Numbered from the stretch's first letter, positions 1 through 12,351 are shown. The stretch is DNA of 64,000 nt from Cryptomeria japonica (GCF_030272615.1 NC_081410.1:226537415-226601414), one strand, 5' to 3'. Program-made: numbers and translations. Notes: generated by a model from the letters alone, not told the origin.

Positions 1-111
1 GGGATTTCTCTTCTGAAAATAGTTGCCAGTGGATTAGAAGTGTTAGCTGCCATATGATCTACCTCAAGCGGTTAAGCTTTTACAAAAGAAGACCAAAGAT
101 CTGATACCAAT
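1..111 (-). mobile_element. 5' internal edge of minus-strand copia-type element A
   Basis: This is the start of the internal region of an element that continues left, outside the window. On the minus strand the LTR ending at 112 is followed by one base and then TGGTATCAGATC (109-98), a primer-binding site resembling the plant initiator-Met tRNA complement TGGTATCAGAGC. No coding sequence is visible in these 111 bases. Confidence 0.6.
98..109 (-). other. tRNA-iMet-like primer-binding site of element A
   Basis: TGGTATCAGATC lies one base inside the LTR end on the minus strand. Plant copia elements commonly prime minus-strand DNA synthesis here with initiator Met tRNA. The eighth to tenth bases differ slightly from the consensus. 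It fixes element A's orientation and makes LTR 112-1315 the 5' LTR. Confidence 0.6.
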
Positions 112-1315
112 TGTTAGGATAACCGGTGAACAACTGAGGGGGGAGGGTGAATCAGTTGTTAACAAATTATAACATTTAATCCACTTAATAACCATTAACC
201 AGATTAAGTACTGGTAAAGTAGAAATAGATATCGGTAAACAATACAACTTAATAATTAAACAAGTAATCAATGCAAAGAAACCATACCACATAACACCAT
301 GATTTGTACGTGGAAAACCTAGAAAGGGAAAAACCACAGTGGGAAGCCTACCCACAGTTAGATGACACTTCTATAAAAAGTATGTGATACAATGAGGGGC
401 CTGCACATACAGGAAGGAACATTGCCTAGAGCGTACTGCTCATTACAAAAGAGTCTCACTGACTATAGAGAGGCAACAACCATCTCAAGATAAATGGGCA
501 ACAATCCAATAGAGTGAACTACCAGAGACAACATCTACCATGCCTGATTATAGTTTCGATTAAGCTCAATACCGGAGGCCTTTGACCTCTTCCTTAATTC
601 CAATTCAATCACCTATGATCGACCAAATCTCCTTCGCATATGATATTGCATTCCAAGACCATGACCAACCCTAAGGCCTAAACCAATTAGGTTGGCCACC
701 TAAAAGATATTACAATAAGACCATTACATAAATCCATATTACAATGATATGCTATGTCGGCTTAAGACCAAAACAACAATAACAAATCCATAAAACATCC
801 TGAAACATCCCAGTAACGTGTAGAGTACATGTTAACATGATACTGGTCCATAACCTAGATAGGTACCAGACCTATTCTGGGTCCACCATGCCAAAACAAT
901 ATCTTCAAGTAGTTGAAGCACGATCAAAGAACATCTTCAACATCCTGAAATCCATGTAGAAGCTGCACCAACACCACTTATGCATCATGTCAAGATTCCT
1001 CAGTGAGAGCTCTGTCGATAAAGCCTTAAGCTAGTGTCAGCAAGGGTTTACTAGAGTGTATGATAGCATCTGATTACCAAGTCAATACAATCTGACCAAG
1101 ATATTCTCCAGAAGCATGTACCACATGTAACCAATCACATTCCATAGATCCAAACATACCGGAAGTGTCCAACAGATAGTCTTTTTTGCCGGTAACACTA
1201 GATCTTCTACCGATAACCAAAACCTGTCTGTTGGTAACCAACCATAACAACTAGTGTTGACATCAATGAAAAAAGTCAATGCAACACATAATCAATTTAT
1301 CTAATAATACCAACA
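112..1315 (-). mobile_element. 5' LTR of copia-type element A
   Basis: The plus-strand ends are TGTTAGGAT and ATACCAACA, so on the minus strand the LTR runs TGTTGGTAT...CTAACA with TG/CA termini. It shares the G-run followed by GGGTGAATCAG (about 140-155) with the LTRs at 23294-24350 and 38852-39918 and, in reverse, with the autonomous copia at 3939-11585, so all belong to one broad copia group. No long ORF of note is present. Its outer edge is at 1315; the matching target duplication is outside the window. Confidence 0.75.
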
Positions 1316-2176
1316 CCACACTCTTCACTCTGCACTTTGGATCACCTCTCACAAGATTTGCACTTTACAATTTTTTCAATCAAAATATTTTGTATGAACT
1401 CAAAACACTTTGATACTCTCTCTGTTGTCACCTTCAGGTGTTTCCTTAATCAAAGAAATCATAGATCTCAGTAGATTTCAAATTCAAATCTTCCCGCTCT
1501 TTCTCTGCATGCCCTGCAACAATTCTGCCAACTACTCATCCAAATCTGCCACTGCATGCCCCAAAAATAGCAATTTCTGGGTCAAGTTCAGTCTTTTAAA
1601 TGTGAACTAGAAAATTTGTAGATAATCATGGCTTAAATGCATGATGAATGAGGTTGACCTCACCAACCTTTAGTTTGGCGTAGACACAAACTCACCAACT
1701 CACCTTTTTCCATTGCAACTATGTAACCGATCACCGCTCTGAGATTTACGGTGACAACCTATCTTCCTTCTGCTTCACCGGTCTACCGATATACCACTAT
1801 GTTCTCCACTACCGATTTGCGGTACTTCCATCAAGCCTCTTTTCTTGTTTGCCAATGAGGTTCTAGTTTGTATAGGACCTCAAGACTTATTTCCTAAGTC
1901 ACCTTCTGTGACTTCATCATCAAAATAGCCAACTTGAAGATCTGACCTTAACAGTGATCTTCTTGAATGACATATTGGCTAGCTTAGTCTATCTTCCCTT
2001 GAACCAATTGAACCTTGATCATCTATCTCAGATGCTGCTTCAATGTTGTTTGCAAGCCATCACCTTTTCTACTGATATACACCACTCCACTGGTCAGTGT
2101 TAGTCATCAATGACAAATATCAGCTAATATACCAGTTCACTGAATTAACCGGTTTACTCAATATCAATAATGGCAG
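1316..2176 (-). mobile_element. LTR-like remnant B hosting element A
   Basis: There is no coding signal. The right end carries a block that, read on the minus strand, has TTTGTCATTGATGACTAACA, typical of the first part of LTRs in this copia group (compare GTCATTGATGTCAACA in the other LTRs). Exactly at 2177 the sequence becomes gypsy-1 RT coding sequence, aligning with 18347 in gypsy-2. I infer that a minus-strand LTR whose 5' edge is near 2176 inserted in gypsy-1 and was then hit by element A. The left part is not identified. Confidence 0.35.
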
Positions 2177-3938
2177 CATCCTTTGCCTAGGATGGATGAC
2201 ATAATGGACTATTTGAGTGGAGCAAAATACTTTACAAAGATAGATTTTAAGATTGGATATCATCAGATCAAGATCAGAGAAGGTGATGAGTGGAAGACAA
2301 CATTTAAGACAAATGAAGGACTGTATGAATGGTTGGTGATGCCTTTTGGATTGACTAATGCACCTAGTAATTTCATGAGGTTGATGAATGAGGTATTGAA
2401 GAAATTATTAGGTAAGTTTTTTGTTGTGTATTTGGATGACATTCTAGTTTTTAGTAAGAAAAAAGAGGAGCATTTGTTGCAGTTAAGACAAGTTTTGCAG
2501 AGGTTGAGAGAAGAGAAGTTGCTGATAAATATTAAGAAGTGTACTTTCATGAAGGATGAGTTAGTCTATTTGAGATTTGTGATATCTGAGGATGGTTTGA
2601 AGATGGAACCTAAGAAAGTGAAAGCAATTGTTGAATAGCCACCAGAAAGCATTAGAGAGGTAAGACCATTTCATGGATTGGCTAGTTTTTATCGGAAGTT
2701 TATCAGAAATTTCAGTTCAGTTTGTAACCCTATGACTGAGACCATGAGAGGAGATCGGAAGGAATTCAAGTGGACCACCGAAGAAAACAAGTGTTTTGAA
2801 CTATTGAAGCATAAAGTGACCGAGTAACCTATGTTAGCTTTACTGGATTTCAACAAAGTATGTCAAGTAGATTGTGATGCTAGTGGAACAACAATAGGAG
2901 CAGTTTTGAGTCAAGAAGGGAGAGCAGTAGCCTATTTCATTGAGAAATTGAATGATGTCCAAAGTTGATATTTAGTGTATGATCAGGAGTTTTATGCCAT
3001 AGTTCAAGCCTTGAAGAAGTGGAGACATTACTTGTTGCCTAAGGAGTTTGTGTTGTATATAGATCATCAAGCTTTGCAGTATTTGAACAGTCAGAGTAAG
3101 TTGAATCAGAGACATATGTGATGGGTAGAATTCTTGTAGAGTTACACCTTTGTGTTGAAGCATATAAGTGGGAAATATAACAAAGTTTCTAATGCATTGA
3201 GTAGGAGAAGGAATTTGTTGACGAAGATGAGAGTGATAGTATTAGGATTTGAAGATTTAAAGACCTTGTATGATGATGACCCAGATTTTGCAGAAACTTA
3301 GAAAGAATGTAGAGAACTAGTTATGGTAGATAGAAGAAAGTGGCTGGATTACTTCATTCAGGATGGGATGTTATTCAGAGGAGTTCACTTGTGCATACCT
3401 AAGAGTTCTATGGGGGATAATCTGATAAAGGAGAAACACAGTGGAGATTTAGCAAGACATTTTAGCATTGATAAAATAGTAGCATTGGTGAGTGAGCATT
3501 ACTTTTGGCTCTAGATCTATAAGGATGTTAAGAGATATGTGCAGAGTTGTAGAGTTTGTCAAGTTGCAAAGGGTAGTAGTCAAAATGTGGGATTGTATAA
3601 ACCTTTGATAGTACCGGTAAGACCTTGGGAGGATATAAGCATGGATTTTGTATTTGGATTGCCTAAGACACCAAGAGGGAATGATTCTATATTTGTGGTA
3701 GTAGATAGATTCTCAAAGATGGCTCATTTCATACGTTGTAAGAAGACATCAAATGAATTGCATGTAGTAGACCTATTTTTCAAGGAAGTTGTGAGATTGC
3801 ATGGATTACCTAAGAGAATAGTTTCAGACAAAGACACTAAGTTTGTTGGCTATTTTTGGAGAACACTTTGGAAGAATATGAAGATAGATTTGAAGTTCAG
3901 TTCTACTTTTCATCCATAGATTGATGGACAGACAAAAC
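2177..3938 (+). pseudogene. gypsy-1 pol, first part: RT, RNase H, integrase core
   Basis: Ty3/gypsy polyprotein fragment in a single frame. RT begins at the PRMDD motif (2184); catalytic motifs are [10 protein letters not shown] (first Asp 2243-2245) and YLDDILVFS, intact. RNase H-type TDH-like and LNSQSKLNQRH segments follow near 3060-3120. The integrase zinc region (about 3440-3565, with CRVCQVAK) and core (DISMDF about 3634, SDKDTKF about 3826) are recognisable. The frame is closed by eight in-frame stops, starting at 2636, 2825, 2966, 3119, 3137, 3299, 3512 and 3917, with no frameshift. The copia insertion at 3939 interrupts it just before the integrase catalytic Glu; it resumes at 11586 in the same host frame. 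The N-terminal gag, protease and first RT segment are missing. Confidence 0.9.
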
Positions 3939-5438
3939 TTTTGGCATTTTCAGTAGAAGAGAGATTGTTGATATTCATTAAGGATATTGAGAAGGTTGTT
4001 GAAGGTTATTGATATAACAGAAAAAGGATGATAACTATCTTTATAACATTATTTTGTCATTCATGTCAAGAAATTGATTTTCTGATTTAGTATGATGTTG
4101 CCATATCTCGAGGAGATTGATTTGATGAGTATTAAGTGGTCGGTAAGTGACACAGAAAGAATGTGATGAATAAGGGGAGAAATAAGTTATTCAATGGGAA
4201 ACTATTACCGAGTTAGACAATGATGAGATCATGATGTTTAGATTGTTTTGATATCCTATAGATGTTGATTGTAAGGTTAATACTATACTATGTGACCGAG
4301 CAAAAAACCTAGTCGGTAAACCCTAAGGTTATCGTTATTAGTTAATGAAGGCGGAATGTCTATAGAGTAAAGTTTAGTATTTACTGAGTTGCAATTGAGT
4401 TATGACAGAACGCATTGGATGAATACAAGCATTATTTAATGAAGGACAATGATGAGCTAGAGTTGTTTAAATGATTGGTATGCTTTGCATGAAGTTTGTT
4501 AAGGATCTATGGCAATAGAAGATTGGCAGGAAGATCTACAACGCAGATTGAACCACAATAACCTTGTACAAGTTCCAAGAAAGGGATGCAAGTCCCTAGG
4601 CAAGGTAAAACATTTTCAGATCGAAGGGTACATTGAACCTAGTCAAGATTGATGATCTGACGGCTAAGATTGATCATGGGAAATGTGATCAAGGAAATTA
4701 AGTGGTTAGAATTGTTTATAAATAAGGAATTGTTGATAAACAATGTATGCGGCCAAATGTAAGCACATGGATGCTACATAGTGATTACCGAGCACAAAAG
4801 CTTGAAGACCTATTTGAATAACAAAGTAGGAAGCCCAACAGAGGGACAAGATAAGTCCTATGACTAGATTGTTTTGAGCAAATAAGAATCTGCTTTAGCA
4901 TTTTAGATGTGAAGTTGTAGATATATTTATTAATGTTGTTTATTCTGAATAACAGAGAAATCTCTTAACCGAGTGGACTTAACAGTCTTATTTGTAAACC
5001 CTCTAGCAAGGTAACATTCTAAATGAGTGTTTGAAATCCTTTGACAAGGTCACTTCTAACAAAGTGAAGATCCTAACAGATCTGAGGGAAATCCCTTAAC
5101 CGGGTCACATCTATCAACGTGTTTGTAATCTTTAACAAGATTTGCTTTTAACCGAGCATACTCTAGAAGAGTATATTTCTTAGTGGGTCCAAAATCCCAT
5201 AGTGGTTTTTCCCTATTTGGGTTTCCATGTTAAATCTAGTGTTATATGTGTTATGATGATTATGTGTTTATGAGTTTGCATTTTTAGCAGTTTTTGGTTA
5301 TATTGCTGAAGTATATGTTACCGAGGTTGAATCTATTGATTTTATGGAAGATTAAGTTTGTATGATTCACCCCCCCCCGTCCTCTCATCTTGTTAGCTAT
5401 TGGTATCAGTACTTTACATTTAGTATCAAAACTTAACA
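3939..5438 (+). repeat. 5' LTR of the copia element
   Basis: Starts TTTTGGCATTTTC where the 3' LTR has TGTTGGCATTTTC, so the terminal TG has mutated, and ends CTTAACA. It contains a TATAAATA box at 4718-4725 and, near the end, the group signature TGATTCACCCCCCC (about 5357-5375). ORFs inside are incidental. Confidence 0.9.
4718..4725 (+). promoter_or_regulatory. putative TATA box of the copia 5' LTR
   Basis: TATAAATA followed by AGG, in the context GTTTATAAATAAGG. The same octamer is conserved in the 3' LTR at 10869-10876. Position in the mid LTR and conservation between LTRs support a Pol II promoter; no transcript evidence is available. Confidence 0.5.
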
Positions 5439-5439
5439 A

Positions 5440-5452
5440 TTGGTATCTGAGC
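5440..5452 (+). other. primer-binding site of the copia element
   Basis: TTGGTATCTGAGC follows the LTR end after one base. It resembles the complement of initiator Met tRNA (TGGTATCAGAGC) with one substitution (CAG to CTG). Confidence 0.75.
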
Positions 5453-5503
5453 TTTGGACTCCGGAAGAAAAAGTTTAAAGGTACTTGAGGCAAAGATCCG
5501 AAG

Positions 5504-6607
5504 ATGTATAAAAGGGATACACCAAAGCTGAACAAGTTAAGTTTCTCCACATGGCAGAAAAGGATGAAGCTGCATTTATCAGGAATTGGAGAATATGCAA
5601 CATATTATCTGGAGAATGATTACATTGCACCGAGCACCAACCCAATGACCTTGGAAGAGATAAAGGCAAAGCAAGAACATATTCAAGCTATGATTGAAAT
5701 AACATCAGCATTGACCAACTTAGAGTTTAATGACCTAGAAGGCTGTAATGATGCAAAAACAATGTGGACTAAGCTCATATATGTGTATGGCGGTGATGAA
5801 CATGTTCAAAGAGCAAAAGTAGATAGTCTAAGAGGACAACTTGAATCCATGAGAATGAATGAAGGTGAGAACATAACCCAATACAGTACAAGGTTAAAAG
5901 AGACTGTCAATCAAATTAAAGGAGCGAGAGGAACTATTGAAGAAAAGGATATAACAAGTAAGTTGTTGAGAAACCTTCTACCTACTTATGCCATTTGAGT
6001 CTTTGCAATCAATGAATTAAGGTCTGCACCTAACATGCCAGCTTCTTTGGATGCTACAATTGGTAAGCTACATGCATTTGAGTTAAGTAATTTTGATAAC
6101 AATGGGTCTTTGGTAAATAAAGTAGAATCTGCATTCAGTTCTTTTCATATTGGTGAATCTGATGATTATAATAATAGAATGAGTAAGTACTCTGAAGGGA
6201 ATCACAGTGGAGCAAGTGAAAGATTTCGCAAGAACATGGAAGAAGTACACAAACTGTATGAGGAAATCAAGAAGCAAGAAGAGTTTGAAGCATTATTAGC
6301 CAGAAGGTTACCGAGAGGAAAAAGTAAGTATAAAGGAAAGCTACCTTTTAAATGTTTAAATTGTGATAAAATAGGACATATGGCTTCTAACTATCCTGAC
6401 AAAGAATCCAATGAAAAGAGAGAATACCGAGATAATAGGCAGAAAGGCAACGAATACAGAGGACATCGAGACTTCAAAAGGAGAGACAGAAAGACATGCC
6501 TAGTAGCTGATGATGAATCCAACGATGACAAATCTGATGAAACAGACACAGAGGAAGTTATTTATGTGGCTATTAAAGATGGATCTGATGAAGAAAGGTA
6601 TGAATAA
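5504..6607 (+). pseudogene. gag: copia gag (UBN2-type) with defective zinc knuckle
   Basis: Capsid-like protein for the virus-like particle. The N-terminal half (start MYKRDTPKLN, with TWQKRMKLHL and the LTNLEFNDLEG region) resembles the UBN2 gag domain of plant copia elements. A TGA at 5996 interrupts the frame, which continues unchanged. A lysine-rich stretch precedes a CCHC knuckle at 6353-6394, CLNCDKIGHMASNY, in which the last Cys is Tyr, so zinc binding is probably lost. An acidic segment ends at a TAA (6605). The pol part continues in the same frame, so gag and pol were one polyprotein. The start at 5504, about 65 bases after the LTR, is the first ATG of the conserved frame. Confidence 0.85.
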
Positions 6608-7141
6608 AAAGCCCTAGTATCTCACATATATAATAATGATTCTTGGGTCATAGATAGTGGATGCTCACATCACATGACAGGTGATAAACATAAGTTTGTT
6701 AAATTAGAAGACTATGATGGAGGCTATGTAAGATTTGGTAATGATGCACCATGTCCGGTGAAAGGTAAAGGATCTATAAAACTTCTTGACAATGCTAAAT
6801 GTGATGATGTATACTGGGTTGAAGGTTTGAAATACAATTTGTTGAGTGTAGCACAACTAAACAATACAGGATACCAAATAGAATTTCAGAAAGGAATTGT
6901 CAAAGTTCATGACAAGCATGGAAAGTTAGCTGCTACCGGGACACAAACAAAAGGTAATAAATTTCATCTTGACTCAACTCGGAACAAGTGTCTTTATGCA
7001 AAGATAGATAATACCTGGTTATGGCATAAAAGGTTTTGTCATGTAAATTTTTATAATTTGATCAAAATAAGTAAGAAGCACTGAGTAAGAGGTCTACCAA
7101 GTCTGAAAAAACCTAAGAATGCTATGTGCCGAGGATGCTAG
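6608..7141 (+). pseudogene. copia protease and GAG-pre-integrase region
   Basis: Same frame as gag. The retropepsin-type aspartic protease has the active-site triad in SWVIDSGCSHHMTGD (Asp at 6653-6655). It continues through KGKGSIKL and YNLLSVAQLN, typical of copia proteases, which cleave the polyprotein. It is followed by the integrase zinc-binding region, WLWHKRFCHVNF and then MCRGC (HHCC pattern). TGA at 7082 and TAG at 7139 close the frame; their contexts suit CGA to TGA and CAG to TAG changes. Confidence 0.85.
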
Positions 7142-7993
7142 ATGGGTAAGATGACAAGATCAATCTTTACAAGTAAGTCCTACACTTCTAAAGGAATTTT
7201 AGATCTAGTACACAATGATCTTTGTGGTCCCATGAAAGTTCAAAGTTATTATGGTGATAACTATTTCATATTATTTGTGGATGATTACTTAAGGATGATG
7301 TCAGTTATGTTTTTAAAAGAAAAATCAGAAGCTTTTCAAATGTTCAAATGGTACAAGACAAGAGTTGAAAATGAAATAGGAAGACAACTGAAATGTCTTA
7401 GATCTGATAGAGGAGGAGAGTTCACTTCTGATGAATTTAACTTATACTGCAATGATCATGGTATAAAAAGACAAGTATCTGCACTGAGAACACCTCAACA
7501 AAATGGGATAGCCGAGAGAAGAAACAGATCAATTGTAGATTGTACCAGAACCCTGATGATAGAAAAGAGGGTACCTCAAACATTTTGGAAAGAAGCAATC
7601 AACACTGTAGTTTACACCCTGAACCAAGTTCAACTAAAGAAAGGAATTATGAAGACACCATATGAGATCTAGTATGACAAGAAACCTAATGTAAGTTATT
7701 TTAAAATCTTTGGAAGTAAATGCTATGTTCACAAAGATGACAGAAATGGAAAGTTTGATCAACAAAGTGAAGAAGTAACATTTCTTGGTTATTCTTCTAG
7801 AAGTAAAGCATTTAAATGTTTGATCAAATCATCTAACAAAATCGTAGAAAGTGCAAATGTGAAAATTGATGAATTTGCAGAAAGAAATGATGAAGGAAAT
7901 TCCAAAGAACCAGAAGATTATGAAGAATTTGTTTATGTTCAACCAAGAAGTCCTACCGAGAAAGCTGCTGAAGAAAATGAAGAGAATGTCTAG
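7142..7993 (+). pseudogene. copia integrase core
   Basis: DDE-type integrase that would insert the cDNA. The catalytic Asp residues lie in DLVHNDLCGPM (about 7201) and CLRSDRGGEF (about 7400), and the Glu in NGIAERRNRS (about 7502-7530). A FGSKCYVHKDD-like segment follows at about 7710-7745. In-frame TAG codons stand at 7670 (where copia integrases have Trp) and 7991. No frameshift is seen. Its C-terminal linker is acidic. Confidence 0.85.
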
Positions 7994-9691
7994 TTACCGA
8001 GTGATGAAGAAGACCATACAGAACCTACCGAGCCTATATTAGCCAAATATGTCAGAAGATATGATGCATCAAGTCAGATTATAGGAGATAAGGATGATCT
8101 AGTGATGACAAGGAACAAATTAAGACAAAACACATGTCTCATATCTGAATTTGAACCGAGAATAGTAAAAGAGGCATTTAACAGTGAAGATTGGGTAAAT
8201 GATGTGACAAAAGAGATTGATCAAATCAAGAAGAATGACACATGGACACTGATCCCAAGACCGAAGGACAAAAATGTAATCGGTACTAAGTGGATTTTTA
8301 GAAACAAGCTAACTGAAAAAGGTGAGGTCATTCACAACAAAGCAAGACTAGTTTGTAAAGGTTATGCTCAAGAAGAAGGAATAGATTATGGTGAGACCTT
8401 TGCACCTGTGGCTAGACTTGAGGGAGTAAGAACATTGTTGGCATATGTTGCTTTCAAAAATTTCAAGGTATATCAAATGGATGTTAAATCTGCTTTTTTA
8501 AATGGTATACTAGAAGAAGAAGTTTACATTGAACAACTTGAAGGATTTGTTGAAGACAAGAGTAAAGATCAGGTATGTAAACTAAACAAAGCTTTATATG
8601 GTCTGAAACAAGCATCTAGAGAATGGTATGAGAGACTGCACTCTTATTTGATCAAAATTGGTTTTATAAGGACAAGTGAAAACAACAACATGTACATGAA
8701 GAGTGATGAGGACAATGGAATACTGATCTCAGCCATATTTGTTGATGATATTATATTTTGTGGTAATGACTCCTTATGCAAGAACTTTGGAAATGAAATG
8801 AGCAAAGAATTTGAGATGTCACTAATCGGTGAAATAAAGTATTTTATAGGTTTACAGATACTGCAAATGAAAGATGAGATCTTCATTACTCAATCCAAGT
8901 ACATAAAGGAAATCTTGAAGAAATTTGGAATGGAGGATTCTAAACCAGTAAGTACTCCTATGACTACTAACTGTAAACTATCAAAGAATGATGAATCTAC
9001 ATCTGTTGATGAGACACTTTACCGATCTATGATTGAGAAGCTGCAATATGTTGTGCATAGTAGACCGAATATAGCACATGTAGTAGGTATTGTTGCAAGA
9101 TTTTCTACAGATCCCAAGGAAACTCATATGACAACAATCAAGAGAATTTTTAGATACCTGAGAGGCACTGAAGATTATGGCTTAGTATATGAAAAGAGGA
9201 ATAATTTTGATTTAAAAGTTTATACTGATGTTGATTGGGCAGGCCACATAGATGATAGGAAAAGCACAAGTGGTGGAGCTTTCTTTTTGGGAGAAAGACT
9301 AGTAAGTTGGCTTAGCAAGAAACAAGGATGTATCTCACAGTCAACAGTAGAAGTTGAATATGTTGCTGCAGCATTGAATTGTACCAATATAGCATGGATC
9401 AAACAACTGTTGGAAGGTATAAATGAGAAAGTTACCGAGCCAGTAACTATGTTCTGTGATAATACTGGTGCCATTAACATTTCAAAGAATCCAGTGATGC
9501 ACTCTAAGACAAAGCATATCTCTATAAAGTATCATTATCTCAGAGAAGAAGTTCAAGAGAAGAAAGTTGTGCTGGAATATATCAGTTCAAAGGAGCAATT
9601 AGCAGACATCTTCACAAAGCCACTGCCAAGGGACACTTTTGAGTATCTCAGAAGTAAGTTAGGGGTCCCACCCCTATCTTCTACTCACTGA
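7994..9691 (+). CDS. copia reverse transcriptase-RNase H, open reading frame
   Basis: The longest intact coding block of this element, open for 565 codons. RT (RVT_2 type) starts about 8180 ([14 protein letters not shown]) and has TKWIFRNKL, the first catalytic Asp in [12 protein letters not shown], and the catalytic FVDD at 8738-8749 (the usual YVDD has Phe here). The RNase H domain spans about 9210-9560, with [18 protein letters not shown] and FCDNTGAI carrying the acidic residues. The C-terminus [12 protein letters not shown] is the standard copia end. No start codon belongs to this block; it is the distal part of a gag-pol polyprotein cut off by upstream stops, so it would not be translated normally. 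Confidence 0.9.
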   Translation, partial: LPSDEEDHTEPTEPILAKYVRRYDASSQIIGDKDDLVMTRNKLRQNTCLISEFEPRIVKEAFNSEDWVNDVTKEIDQIKKNDTWTLIPRPKDKNVIGTKWIFRNKLTEKGEVIHNKARLVCKGYAQEEGIDYGETFAPVARLEGVRTLLAYVAFKNFKVYQMDVKSAFLNGILEEEVYIEQLEGFVEDKSKDQVCKLNKALYGLKQASREWYERLHSYLIKIGFIRTSENNNMYMKSDEDNGILISAIFVDDIIFCGNDSLCKNFGNEMSKEFEMSLIGEIKYFIGLQILQMKDEIFITQSKYIKEILKKFGMEDSKPVSTPMTTNCKLSKNDESTSVDETLYRSMIEKLQYVVHSRPNIAHVVGIVARFSTDPKETHMTTIKRIFRYLRGTEDYGLVYEKRNNFDLKVYTDVDWAGHIDDRKSTSGGAFFLGERLVSWLSKKQGCISQSTVEVEYVAAALNCTNIAWIKQLLEGINEKVTEPVTMFCDNTGAINISKNPVMHSKTKHISIKYHYLREEVQEKKVVLEYISSKEQLADIFTKPLPRDTFEYLRSKLGVPPLSSTH

Positions 9692-10075
9692 CAGAGTTCG
9701 ATGAAAGCATCAATTCGATGAATCTATAAAATATTATATGTGGATTGATGTTGATTTACGCACTTTAGAAGGTTTTCTAAAGCTGTGCAGGAAATAGTGA
9801 ATAGAGACAAGTTGCTCTGACCGAGACTAAGATGATACACAACAAGGCAAATCACTTCATAGAGGAAGAAATCATGATTTAGTTCTTTTACTTTTTGGCA
9901 TTGTTGTCAAAGGGGGAGAAGACTAAATGGTAAAATCCTAAATGAAGAAGATAACAAAAGACTAATGACAAGAGGGAGAAGACTTTCAGAAGAAGTCTAA
10001 CAACAATCTAAATCTGAATCAATTTGAATATCTTGTTGGTATTACCATTTACAAGTTGGTTTTGCCATCAATGCC
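9692..10075 (+). other. copia 3' untranslated region
   Basis: Non-coding spacer between the pol stop and the polypurine tract. Purine-rich patches such as CAAAGGGGGAGAAGAC (about 9908) and AAGAGGGAGAAGAC (about 9969) look like degenerate copies of the polypurine tract. Confidence 0.7.
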
Positions 10076-10087
10076 AAAGGGGGAGAT
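10076..10087 (+). other. polypurine tract of the copia element
   Basis: AAAGGGGGAGAT immediately precedes the 3' LTR start TGTTGGC at 10088. This is the plus-strand primer site for reverse transcription. Confidence 0.9.
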
Positions 10088-11585
10088 TGTTGGCATTTTC
10101 AATAGAAGAGAGATTGTTGATATTCATTAAGGATATTGAGAAGGTTGTTGAAGATTATTGATATAACTGAAAAAGGATGATAACTATCTTTATAACATTA
10201 TTTTGGCATTGATGTCAAGAAATTGATTTTTTGATTCAGTATGATGTTGCCATATCTTGAGGAGATTGATTTGATGAGTATTAAGTGGTCGGTAAGTGAC
10301 ACAGAAAGAATGTGATGAATAAGGGGAGAAATAAGTTATTCAATGGGCAACTATTACCGAGTTAGACAATAATGAGATCATGATGTTTAGATTGTTTTGA
10401 TATCCTATAGATGTTGTTGATTGTAAGGTTAATACTATATTATGTCACCGAGCAAAGAACCTAGTCGGTAAACCCTAAGGTTATCGTTATCGGTTAATGA
10501 AGGCAGAATGTCTACCGAGTAAAGTTTAGTATTTACCGACTTGCAACCGAGTTATGACAGAGCGCATTGGATGAATACAAGCATTATTTAATGAAGGACA
10601 ATGATGAGCTGGAGTTGTTTAAATGATTGGTATGCCGCGCATGAAGTTTGTTAAGGATCAATGGCAATAGAAGATCGACAGGAAGATCTATAGCGCAGAT
10701 TGAACCACAATAACCTTGTGCAAGTTCCAAGAAAGGGATGCAAGTCCCTAGGCAAGGTAAAACATTTTCAGATCGAAGGGTACATTGAACCTAGTCAAGA
10801 TTGATGATTTGACGGCTAAGATTGATCATGGGAAATGTGATCAAGGAGATTAAGCGGTTAGAATTGTTTATAAATAAGGATTTGTTGATAAACAATGTAT
10901 GTGGGCAAATGTAAGCACAAGGATGCTACATAGTGATTACCGAGCATAGAAGCTTGAAGACCTATTTGAATAATAGAGTAGGAAGCCCAGCAGAGGGACA
11001 AGATAAGTCCTATGACTAGATTGCTTTGAGCAAATAAGAATTTGCTTTAGCATTTTAGATGTGAAGTTGCAGATATATTTATTACTATTGTTTATTCTGA
11101 ATAACAGAGAAATCTCTTAACCGAGTGAACTTAACAGTCTTATTTGTAAACCCTCTAGCAAGGTAACATTCTAAATGAGTGTTTGAAATCCTTTGACAAG
11201 GTCACTTCTAACAAAGTGAAGATCCTAACAGATCTGAGGGAAATCCCTTAACCGGGTCACATCTAGCAATGTGTTTGTAATCTTTAACAAGATTTGCTTT
11301 TAACTGAGCATACTCTAGAAGAGTATATTTCTTAGTGGGTCTGAAATCCCACAGTGGTTTTTCTCTATTTGGGTTTCCACGTTAAATCTAGTGTTATATC
11401 TGTTATGATGATTGTGTGTTTATGAGTTTGCATGTTTAGCAGTTTTTGGTTATATTGCTGAAGTATATGTTACCAAGGTTGAATCTGTTGATTTTATGGA
11501 AGATTAAGTTTGTATGATTCACCCCCCCCTTTCATCTTGTTAGCTATTGGCATTAGTACTTTACATTTAGTATTAGAACTTAACA
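10088..11585 (+). repeat. 3' LTR of the copia element
   Basis: TGTTGGCATTTTC...CTTAACA, 1498 bp, colinear with 3939-5438. It keeps the terminal TG that the 5' LTR lost. It carries the TATAAATA octamer at 10869-10876 and the TGATTCACCCCCCC signature near 11515. Confidence 0.92.
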
Positions 11586-12351
11586 AAAAGTTGTTAATTG
11601 GAGCTTGGGAAACTTGTTGAGATGTTTAGTTGGAGATAAAACCGGAAGTTGAGATTTGATCCTTGCACAAGCAGAGTTTGCCTACAACAATTCAGTGAAT
11701 AGAATTACCGAAAGAACACCTTTTGAGATTGTTATCGGAGTACATCCTAGATATATATCAGAATTGAGAGACATTAGCAGTGAAGACTGGAGAAGTTCGA
11801 AAGCAGAAGACTTTGTACATCACATGGCATCATTGCATATTCAGGTTAAGTAGCATTTGGAAGACATGAACAACAAGTATAAGGAGAAGGAGAAGGCATA
11901 TGAGAAGAGGTTACATAAGGAATTTGAAGTTGGCAATGAAGTGATGGTATATCTGAGAAAAGAGAGATTCCTGGTTGGAACTTATAACAAGTTACAGATG
12001 AAGAAGTTTGGACCTTACAAGATTTTGAGGAAGTTCAGTTTTGGAAATGCATATGAAGTGGAGTCACCTAATAGTCTAAGTATTTCAACTATGTTTAACA
12101 TTGCAGATCTTCATGAGTATCATGAAAAAGAATTCAGTGAAGACAATATTGCATACTTTGAGAAACAGTTGCCCCAAAAGGAACCAGATCAGATTGAAGA
12201 GATTTTGGACAGTAGGATTGGGCATAGTACCTAGAGCAGTTAGTAGAAGGAGTATCTTGTGAAGTGGAAGGACATACCAGTTGAAGATTCATCTTGGATT
12301 TCATAGGCAGAGGTAGACTGCCTTGGTTTTCCTCTGACTCTGACAAAGTGA
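11586..12351 (+). pseudogene. gypsy-1 pol, second part: integrase C-terminus and chromodomain
   Basis: Continuation of gypsy-1 after the copia insertion, in the same host frame once the 7647-bp insert and 5-bp duplication are removed. It shows AEFAYNNSVNR, the GDEVMV-like module as VGNEVMVYLRK, a GPYKILRKF segment and, at about 12250-12345, a chromodomain-like tail (EYLVKWKDIPVEDSSWIS). Chromodomains of this type bind modified histone H3 and direct integration. Stops begin at 11650, 11851, 12232, 12241, 12244 and 12304; the natural end is the TGA at 12349. Confidence 0.88.

Larger units (their letters stand above)
3939..11585 (+). mobile_element. complete Ty1/copia retrotransposon inserted in gypsy-1
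   Basis: Full structure: 1500-bp 5' LTR, PBS, one gag-pol frame, polypurine tract and 1498-bp 3' LTR. The flanks are AAAAC (3934-3938) and AAAAG (11586-11590), a 5-bp target duplication with one mismatch. Removing the element and one repeat rejoins the gypsy-1 integrase frame. In the first 210 or so aligned LTR bases I counted about nine differences by hand, so the insertion is not recent. All structural parts are present, but six premature stops make it non-autonomous today. Confidence 0.92.
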
